DNA of 26,407 nt, from NCBI GenBank assembly GCA_004151065.3, contig NWUY0300008434.1:10157-36563 (forward strand), read 5' to 3'. Below, piece after piece: positions 20,358 to 26,407 of this stretch. A program made the position numbers and the translations under genes. Position 1 is the stretch's first letter; the number at the start of each line of letters is the position of its first letter. Source of the stretch: Larix sibirica (taxonomy: Eukaryota; Streptophyta; Pinopsida; Pinales; Pinaceae). The notes below the pieces were generated by a model, which was not told the DNA's origin, did no database searches, and saw only the letters and a list, made by a program, of their open reading frames with translations.

Positions 20358-20672
20358 TTACCTAAAGGGGCTTCTTTCCCCCTTGAGCCCTTCTTGTTTA
20401 GTAAGAGAAATATAATGCAATATAAGTTTCTTTTTCTTATACCAAAGCTCGGAAAACTTATTTTGCACATTAATATTAACTGTACCCACCAAGTCCATCC
20501 AAGGATATCCCAAAACAATATCCACATTATCCATATCTATAGAATGAAAATATGAATGTAACACATCTTTATCCATAGTAATCTTCAAATCTTTAAAAAT
20601 TTGAACATTTTCACCATCAATATCTATGCTTTGAATGTCATGCTTTGTAGGGAATTGCAACCTTTTAACCAT
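20358..20672 (-). pseudogene. Gypsy retropepsin-like (aspartic protease) remnant
   Basis: A 104-codon frame whose middle reads DNVDIVLGYPWMD (about residues 47-59), the ILGxPW-type second conserved strand of Ty3/Gypsy retropepsins, which cleave the Gag-Pol polyprotein. It continues through NINVQNKFSELWYKKKK. The catalytic DTG/DSG half is not in this frame; upstream sequence to about 20800 gives only frame-shifted related pieces. The frame ends without running into reverse transcriptase. The ORF on the other strand (20214-20555) is a shadow. Confidence 0.7.
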
Positions 20673-20930
20673 GTTGACATTTTATGAAATTATGTTTCCT
20701 ATTAGGGTTTATAGGGACCATGACATTCTCTTGTTGAATACATCCATGAACATGTAATAGGAATTTGTCGCATGAAAACAAACCCTTAGTTCCTTATTTA
20801 TCATTCTCCATGGCATCAGACCACTTGTCTATTGATTAAATCCTTAAAGTAGAGCCTTTGACCCCATATAGTTGCTTCATATGTAAAATTAGAGTATATG
20901 TAGTTTTTTTCCAAAAGGACTTATTTTGAT

Positions 20931-21059
20931 AATATGCAATGTATTTTTTTTAAGCTAGTACCCACGAAGTTTCGAACCGATGACCTATCACAAGCAGTGC
21001 CTTAACAGTACACCCATTCACCGTCTATTCTATGCCTCGTGGGCAATATGCAATGTATT
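20931..21059 (-). mobile_element. tRNA-like SINE with 15-bp target-site duplication
   Basis: AATATGCAATGTATT occurs exactly at 20931-20945 and 21045-21059, bracketing a 99-bp insert. On the minus strand the insert starts near CCCACGA, contains the B-box-like GGTTCGAAAC and ends with TCGTGGG, which pairs perfectly with CCCACGA like a 7-bp acceptor stem. A short tail and an A-run follow at the 3' end. TSD, B box, A-tail and tRNA-like fold together are the signature of a tRNA-derived SINE. It interrupts the Gypsy derivative and so is younger than it. I cannot name the parent tRNA. Confidence 0.7.
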
Positions 21060-21261
21060 ATTGAATAATAGGACCATTAGATTTTTCTGTAACATATATA
21101 TTCTTGGAATACAACCCACAACCAAAACTATAATTTATTGTTCAATGTGGCTTGAGGCGACAAATTTCAAATGATAATATGTTCATCAGTATTGTTCAAA
21201 ATTGTTATTATGACCATAATTATGATATGCCGTGATCATTCTACAACTACTAGAGGCGATT

Positions 21262-21550
21262 TCACATAAATATGGGTGCTCTATCAAAAGATATATGACT
21301 TTCAATTCGCGTGTCTGTCATCGAAAAAAAACCTTGAACGATTGATTTTAAATCAACGATAACGTTACTTCTCATACTCTGATTTAGATGTTTTTTTGAT
21401 AAACTGTGTGTTTTTGTGAGAGGAACTCGAATATATACCATATTCTTCAAATTATACAAAAAATGGTATAAATACCATCACCTTCTTTTTCCTTTCCTCA
21501 AAACAAAAATTGTGAAAAGAAAAAATCATTCCCCACTTTTTTTTCCCAAG
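21262..21550 (-). other. Gypsy leader with short gag-like start
   Basis: The region after the PBS has an AT-rich leader with a 7-bp inverted repeat (TTGATTT/AAATCAA near 21340-21358). Then comes an ATG (21318) opening a 19-codon stretch beginning MTDTRIESH before a stop. By position this is where gag would begin; the rest of gag is not recognisable. Confidence 0.35.
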
Positions 21551-21553
21551 AAA

Positions 21554-21567
21554 GAGCTTTGATACCA
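21554..21567 (-). promoter_or_regulatory. primer-binding site (initiator tRNA-Met) of Gypsy derivative
   Basis: The minus strand reads TGGTATCAAAGCTC two bases after the LTR end CACAACA. It matches the plant iMet PBS TGGTATCAGAGC with one substitution. Confidence 0.8.
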
Positions 21568-21569
21568 AA

Positions 21570-21683
21570 TGTTGTGTTTCTTAAACAAAAAATTTAATTA
21601 CAGATAAGATAAAACCTTTAAACCTAAAAAATAACCAAAGTAGATTTACACAAGAATATGGAAAGAACCCTAGCACCATTAAC
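21570..21683 (-). repeat. partial 5' LTR of Gypsy derivative
   Basis: It keeps only the 3' part of the LTR (about 114 of 473 bp), ending AAACACAACA beside the PBS. Similarity to the 3' LTR stops after CACCATTAAC (21683), beyond which the sequence reads as integrase-tail coding DNA of another element. Confidence 0.7.
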
Positions 21684-21802
21684 ATCATAATCCTTAACTT
21701 CCATTGGATCTTTACTTGCCCTATGGCTCTATTCCCGAGTAACATAACCTTTTTGTCAAGGATACGTATTGGCTACACCGAAATATCTACTTCCGGTTCC
21801 AT

Positions 21803-22150
21803 CTAAATCACAACCCAATCAATAATGTGGTTAGGATAAGGTATATACTTTTTCAATAATGACACGTGAAGTACACTATGCACTTTAATGTAGGAAAACA
21901 ATGCAATCTCATATGCAACATGCCCTATTCTAAATAAGATTTCAAATGGCACACAATATTTGGACGCTAGCTTACGAGAAATCCCAAGTTTCAATGATAT
22001 CTTCTCCGGCCTAACTTTCAAACACACTTGTTTACCAACTCTCAATTCTCTTTCTACTCTTCCGTCTTTTGCATAACTTCTTTGTTTGTCCCATGTCCTA
22101 TTTATCTTATACCTAATCTTTACAATCTTCTCTTCTATCTCCTTGGGCAA
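21803..22150 (-). pseudogene. Gypsy integrase C-terminal region
   Basis: The frame contains the GPY/F-like module (SKYCVPFEILFRIGHVAYEIAL, with Gly replaced by Val) and then VHSVLHVSLLKKYIPYPNHI, the conserved end of many plant Ty3/Gypsy integrases. It is linked to the core by about 70 codons in the same style (22150-22369) broken by stops. Beyond its stop at 21803, further integrase-tail-like codons (ILDKKVMLL) appear in another frame to about 21700. No chromodomain is seen. It has no start of its own; the ATG used here is internal. Confidence 0.8.
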
Positions 22151-22369
22151 TTTTGGCCCAATTACTATTTTGTCTATTAAATTATTCTAGTTGATTTGAG
22201 TATTACACTTTCTGCGATACAAGGCTTCAAATGGGCTCATCTTTAGAGAAGCATGATATCCATTGTTGTACAAAAAATCCACCAAGTACAAATAATCTTT
22301 CCACTTAGATGGTTGATACATCATGTACATTCTTGGCATATTCCTAGTAACTTGTTTCACCCTTTCAGT

Positions 22370-22783
22370 TTACCCATTTGTCTGTGGGTGATATGTCGTA
22401 CTTAGTTTTGTCGAAAATCCTTTGAACAATCCCTTCCAAAAGTTTGATGTAAACTTTGGATCTCTATTTGAGACAATCGCCTTGGGTATCCCATGCAAAA
22501 TGATGATCTCCTTCATATAAATCTTTGCTATGTTAGTTTCCTTATGCATTGACTTTATTGGAATAAAGTGAGAAGCCTTCATTAACTTGTCCACCACTAC
22601 CATGAGGGAATAATGTTGTTTCACCATCATGGGCAACCTAATGATGAAAATTATGGCCACCACATCCCATTTCCACTCTAGTATTGGTAGTGGTTGTATC
22701 AAATCTGTTGGATGTTTGTGCTCCACTATTAACTTTTGATATTCCATGCACCTAGCTATATACTCAACAATGTCTTTCTTCAT
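22370..22783 (-). pseudogene. Gypsy integrase core, catalytic residues lost
   Basis: Integrase inserts the element cDNA using a D-D-35-E triad. Seen here: the tail of the H2C2 zinc module (C12, with Tyr15 replacing the second Cys), then the EWKWDVV segment where the first Asp position reads Ile45 (IIFI for the usual MDFI), then VSNRDPKF with Asn106 in place of the second Asp. HPQTNG follows, then a stop where Gln is expected, and TERV with the Glu lies just beyond it. About two residues are missing between the second and third catalytic positions. The preceding H2C2 half (MHKVPYAWHPGYQ) lies at 22784-22880 behind another stop. Clearly inactive. Confidence 0.85.
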
Positions 22784-23343
22784 TCCTTACCAAAAGTATT
22801 GACTTGTTACTGCTGCAATTGTCTTTTGGTATCCAGGATGCCATGCATATGGAACCTTATGCATCTCATTCATTACCAGTTTCCTTACTTCACTCGAATC
22901 AAGAATATAGATTCTACCCTTACGCATAAGAATCCCATTCTATTCCAACATATAACATCTTTCATATTTTTGTTGTACATTTTCCTGCTGCAATCCATAT
23001 TTTACTCGAAGGTAATGCTCATCTAAGGAAGTAGCTTCAAGAATTATGACTCTTAAATATGACATGCACATGATAATGGTTGTATTATGCATTGCATGTA
23101 CTTATATGCTGAGTGCATAAACAACATTGTTGTCTTTCCCTTTTATATGTTTGATATCAAAATCAAATTCACAAAGTAATTCCAACCATCTTTTCTACCT
23201 GGCATTCAAAGTCTACTTTTCAAACCACTATTAACTCAAAATTCCTACCCATGAGATAAAGTCTCCACGTCTTCAATGCATGTACAATAGCAACAAGCTT
23301 CAAGTCATGTGTGACATAATTTTTCTCATGTTCTTTTACACCA
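22784..23343 (-). pseudogene. Gypsy RNase H and H2C2 remnant
   Basis: The minus strand at about 23330-23230 reads KEHEKNYVTHDLKLVAIVHA and TWRLYLMG, and in a shifted frame further left WLELLCEFDFDIKHIKGKDN, which is the typical C-terminal half of Ty3/Gypsy RNase H (degrades the RNA strand of the hybrid). A stretch containing the TDHK-type motif is damaged. The linker runs on to the H2C2 module near 22880. At least three frame breaks or stops occur. Confidence 0.7.
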
Positions 23344-23369
23344 AAATATCATCATCATGAGTTATGTGT

Positions 23370-23370
23370 N
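23370..23370. other. single undetermined base
   Basis: The N lies 27 bases right of the point where the Gypsy similarity stops. By analogy with 11197 it may mark a join between separately assembled pieces. Confidence 0.85.
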
Positions 23371-25890
23371 TCATTGAAAATTAGACGTGATAAGAACAAC
23401 AACCGTTTTAAAAAGATAACGAAAATGAAGATAACAAAACATCATGCGTAGCTAACATTCTTTCTTTACTTACTAATGCATATGACTTGAAACTCCGAGT
23501 ATTTATACCAATCTCTATCGAACAATTTAAGTAATGCGTTTGCAACTCTTTTGAGGCATTATTATCTAAGGAAAACCATTACCATTTTATGCTATGTTTA
23601 ATAATTGTGCCTACAAAAACCCTTAAGTACATCTATGTAACATCATAAGAGCAACATAGTTATCCATGAAGGATTTAGTTAAGCATACCTAGATAATTAC
23701 TTAAATCAGGTGAGATGAAATGACTTATACAATGCATTAAGATATACATAAGAAACACATGCATTAAAATACACATAAAGAACAATGCATTCAATATATA
23801 TAAGGAACACATCAACTAAATGCATCGTAGTGATCAAATAATTGAAACATAAGATACACATAAGTGAAATATAATATTGAGACACATAAGACACACATAA
23901 AAAGTGACACATCAGAGGGAGACCATTTTAATGCGGTTCACCCGAACTCGGGCTACATCCACAAAGGTAGGGAGAATCATATCTTTATTATTCAAAATAA
24001 AAGGGTTTACAACTAGCAACTCAGTTTTTGCCAATATTCTTTCCACATTTTTAAATCTCCTCTTCATACTAAAGGCTATACCCCTCTTCATTGTTCATAT
24101 ACGCAAAGGGTATAAATCCACAATGATCTTAACCCAAGAAAACATCTCATATTTCCTTTAAGATGTATTTTATTCAATATTTATCTAAGGAACACATCCC
24201 ATACTTTAAACACATTTTAACTTACCTTAAAGATATATTCTACTAAGGTAAAACACCATATACATTCCTTTTAAAATATGTTTTTATTTAACAATTTTAA
24301 ACTAAGGGAAACATCCCATAATACAAAGCACTTGGTAAACCCTAAAATGCTATAGGGAGTATTTTAACCTTAAAAGTACCCGAAAGTCCATCCCGCTTAA
24401 GGTTATCTATTTTAAATAAACAAAAATGAAGCATAGATCTTACAAACCCAACACGATAATTTTCTTAATATTTTATCGTACTGCGGTCAAGACTAGATAA
24501 AGAATCCTAACATATACACAAAGTAGTGGCTACGATTTACAACTCAAATTAGGGTAAGGTTAAACACATATAAATCCATCCCGATAAAATAAATCTGAGG
24601 ATTACATTTTCGCTCTAGCGATCCCTTAAAACACGTAGTTAAAGATCTTCGAAGGGAGGTCGCATCCAAATCAACGTGAAGGGTCTAAGAGTACGTATTC
24701 AACTCAATTGCTAAAAATTTAAGTAACGAACCCATAAGCATTCTCATAGTTCAGGAATTAAGAACAAGTTCACAATCAACCCAGATAAGAATCTAAGGAA
24801 AACAGTTCAGAAAGAACACGACTCTAAGCAGCAGAACGCTAACGCATTCATGCGATATAGAGACTCCAGTCATATGATGCAGCTTACATAGATATATTAC
24901 ACTGGCAACATAGAAAAAAGACAAAGATATACTATGATGACAATAATCAACACAGAGTTCCATCCGAATTGGTGGTAGCAATCAAAACCCACTTCGATGG
25001 AAGAATGCAAAGATACAGAGCTTCCAAATCGAAGGAAAAACTTTAAACGCCATTACAAAAGAATTACAGAGTTCAATAAGCATAATCATTTTCCTATGTA
25101 GGCAGATTTTTTAATGTTATCATTCGAACTACGACATGCAGATCTCATAAAAAAAAGGTCAACAAGCGTACTGATATTCTCTTATAGATCTGCTGTAGGC
25201 GGATTCACCAATTCCTTTCTAGCCACACTATTGTACGCAGATCTATACATACTACCTCAAAACCTACCGGCTTCATGCAGCCATTACCTAGGAAGACGAC
25301 AACATCAAAATAAAGGAACTATGAACGGAAAGAGATTTGTAATATTAGATAAAACATCGTAATTCCCTTGAATGAGTCGAGACTCTTTATATGGAAAACA
25401 CGCTTACCGCCCAGCTCTAAGCAGTCCAAAACCCTGTTGCCAATCTATCATATGCACTCTATTTATAAAGAGATTAAGCAGATTTTCGGCGGCTATATAG
25501 AAATTATACGACGATCCTAAAACCTAGATATCATAGCTGTATTCACAGTGATCTGAAATGTAAAGTTGGATCACATGCCGTGGCAGCATAATAGGTAAGG
25601 ATTCGTCAGGGGAAACAATTTTATATGCAAAAGTTTGATGACAACGCCTAATTAAAAACAAACAGAGATTCTATCTCATATACAGGAATTAAAACTACAA
25701 TACAGATTATTAAATTATCTATGACCTGGGTGCTACCTTAACCATGCGAGGATCAAGTTTTATCCATCCAAGTGCTATGCAATTAAACCCCGGTTGGAGT
25801 GACAGTAATTATGAATAAAAAATTTTAGTCAAAAAATAAAATTATACCGAGGTGCCTTCAAAGATCAATGCAGTAACTTAAAGGACGATT
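23371..25890. other. AT-rich stretch, no gene recognised
   Basis: It contains the purine-rich ACACATAAG repeat (23720-23900), two diverged copies of a TTAAGAT-TATTT-CTAAGG-ACATCCCATA segment (about 24151-24205 and 24264-24332) and TATA-like TATTTATAAAGAG at about 25460. Short ORFs (24793-24981 minus, 25114-25362 plus) have no recognisable motif. Confidence 0.45.
23720..23905. repeat. degenerate simple repeat (ACACATAAG-like)
   Basis: ACACATAAG or ATACACATAAG recurs at least six times with spacers such as AATGCATT. The minus-strand ORF 23706-23912 (Tyr/Cys/Val-rich) is produced by the repeat. Confidence 0.6.
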
Positions 25891-25894
25891 ACAA

Positions 25895-26344
25895 ATGCAT
25901 TCAACAGAGATGCCCTATGCTCTACTGTGCTGTGAAAAGATCAACTACAGAGACCATATCGTAATGCAAGCAAGACTTCAGCTAAAACACATTGTCTACA
26001 ACACATCTGAGTATTTCAAAATTTATAAAACATGGATCACTTACCCTTCTGCTACGATTGATTACCAACCTACTTCCATTTGTCGGGTACTGGGCCCTGA
26101 GCAGATTTTTCTATCATCTGAAGTTACACGGAGTTCACTTCCTACCCGTCGACTATCCAGAGGTTGCTCCATTGACACCAAAACTCGCAGTACCTTTTCT
26201 TTTTCCCAATCGCATAGATCTTATATCCATTATTATGATCGCAGAGGTCATGTCTTCCTACTCAGGTTTCAAAGGCATCTTAACGTCGTTGTTGAAACCC
26301 ATATCCATTCCCCCAAATCCTCGCTACTAAAAAACTTGTTTTGA
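25895..26344 (+). CDS. unrecognised open region near the window end
   Basis: A plus-strand frame of 149 codons overlaps a second plus-strand frame of 112 codons (25992-26330), and the minus strand also has a roughly 50-codon open stretch. Base composition is less AT-rich than in the preceding 2 kb. Two long overlapping same-strand frames cannot both be ordinary genes; the region may be a first exon or UTR on either strand, or chance. The first frame has no signal peptide; the second has a hydrophobic stretch (LTLLLRLITNLLPFVGYW). No family is recognised. Confidence 0.2.
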   Translation: MHSTEMPYALLCCEKINYRDHIVMQARLQLKHIVYNTSEYFKIYKTWITYPSATIDYQPTSICRVLGPEQIFLSSEVTRSSLPTRRLSRGCSIDTKTRSTFSFSQSHRSYIHYYDRRGHVFLLRFQRHLNVVVETHIHSPKSSLLKNLF

Positions 26345-26375
26345 AGGTGAAGAATGCCCTTCAAAACCCTTGCTG

Positions 26376-26407
26376 AGATCCCCCTTTTTCCCCATTCCCC
26401 CCCCCCC
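26376..26407. repeat. C-rich low-complexity end
   Basis: Runs of C and T (CCCCC TTTTT CCCC ATT C-run) up to the last base. Such a tract can stop assembly or sequencing, which may be why the sequence ends here. Confidence 0.6.

Larger units (their letters stand above)
19361..21683 (-). mobile_element. Ty3/Gypsy derivative with protease remnant only
   Basis: Order on the minus strand: partial 5' LTR (21570-21683), iMet PBS, leader and short gag-like start, SINE insertion, retropepsin-like remnant (20358-20672), about 500 bp non-coding, PPT (19834-19844) and 3' LTR (19361-19833). Reverse transcriptase, RNase H and integrase are absent between PBS and PPT, so this was a deleted or non-autonomous element. 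Its 5' LTR is cut and fused to another Gypsy pol. Confidence 0.7.
21690..23343 (-). mobile_element. 3' half of a second Ty3/Gypsy pol, truncated at both ends
   Basis: Right to left on the minus strand: RNase H remnant, H2C2 zinc module, integrase core and integrase C-terminal region, in normal Ty3/Gypsy order. Reverse transcriptase is missing on the right, where similarity stops at about 23343, and the expected PPT and 3' LTR are replaced on the left by the LTR fragment of the other element. Several frame breaks make it non-functional. Confidence 0.8.

Noticed and set aside
20214-20555. 113-codon plus-strand ORF
   Set aside because: Shadow of the retropepsin-like frame on the minus strand.
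22736-23026. 96-codon plus-strand ORF, hydrophobic C-terminus
   Set aside because: Shadow of the Gypsy H2C2/RNase H region on the minus strand.
25730-25800. A-box-like TGGTTAAGGTAG on the minus strand, possible tRNA or SINE
   Set aside because: No B box at the right distance, no acceptor pairing, no target-site duplication found.

Overview
The window looks like repeat-rich nuclear DNA of a seed plant. It is AT-rich, has no operon-like gene packing, and consists mostly of decayed LTR retrotransposons primed by initiator tRNA-Met (TGGTATCA next to the LTRs), plus a plant DUF4283/zinc-knuckle remnant and a short tRNA-like SINE. The wording of the Gag and Pol fragments reminds me of conifer elements, but I cannot fix the species. 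I see no convincing intact host gene.

Layout. Positions 1-4870 are non-coding or unrecognised, with a few small repeats, a possible SINE-like piece and one unrecognised 113-codon ORF. Positions 4873-5225 (minus) hold a broken DUF4283 + CCHC remnant. Positions 5594-16864 are one insertion flanked by the 5-bp duplication TCTTT: a minus-strand Copia-type element that keeps LTRs, primer-binding site, polypurine tract and a broken gag, but shows no protease, integrase, reverse transcriptase or RNase H. This block contains a near-identical direct duplication of about 5.37 kb (period 5588) whose junction is one N (11197) inside two abutting LTRs. An assembly error is therefore as likely as a real tandem duplication.

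Positions 16870-19360 are unrecognised. Positions 19361-21683 are a minus-strand Ty3/Gypsy derivative with LTR, PPT, retropepsin-like remnant, leader and PBS, interrupted by a roughly 99-bp tRNA-like SINE with a 15-bp target-site duplication. It is fused at about 21684-21698 to the 3' end of a second Gypsy pol (RNase H, H2C2 and integrase remnants, about 21690-23343). A second single N is at 23370. From there to 26407 I see AT-rich DNA with simple repeats and no recognisable gene.

The most striking unexplained structure is in the Copia LTR: about 16 or more tiny inverted repeats, nearly all with the same CACCAA-type loop while the stem sequence changes on both sides together (5785-6138 and its copies). 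Second is an exon-like coiled-coil ORF lying antisense inside the Copia element (7709-7948 and its copy), a candidate captured host-gene fragment.
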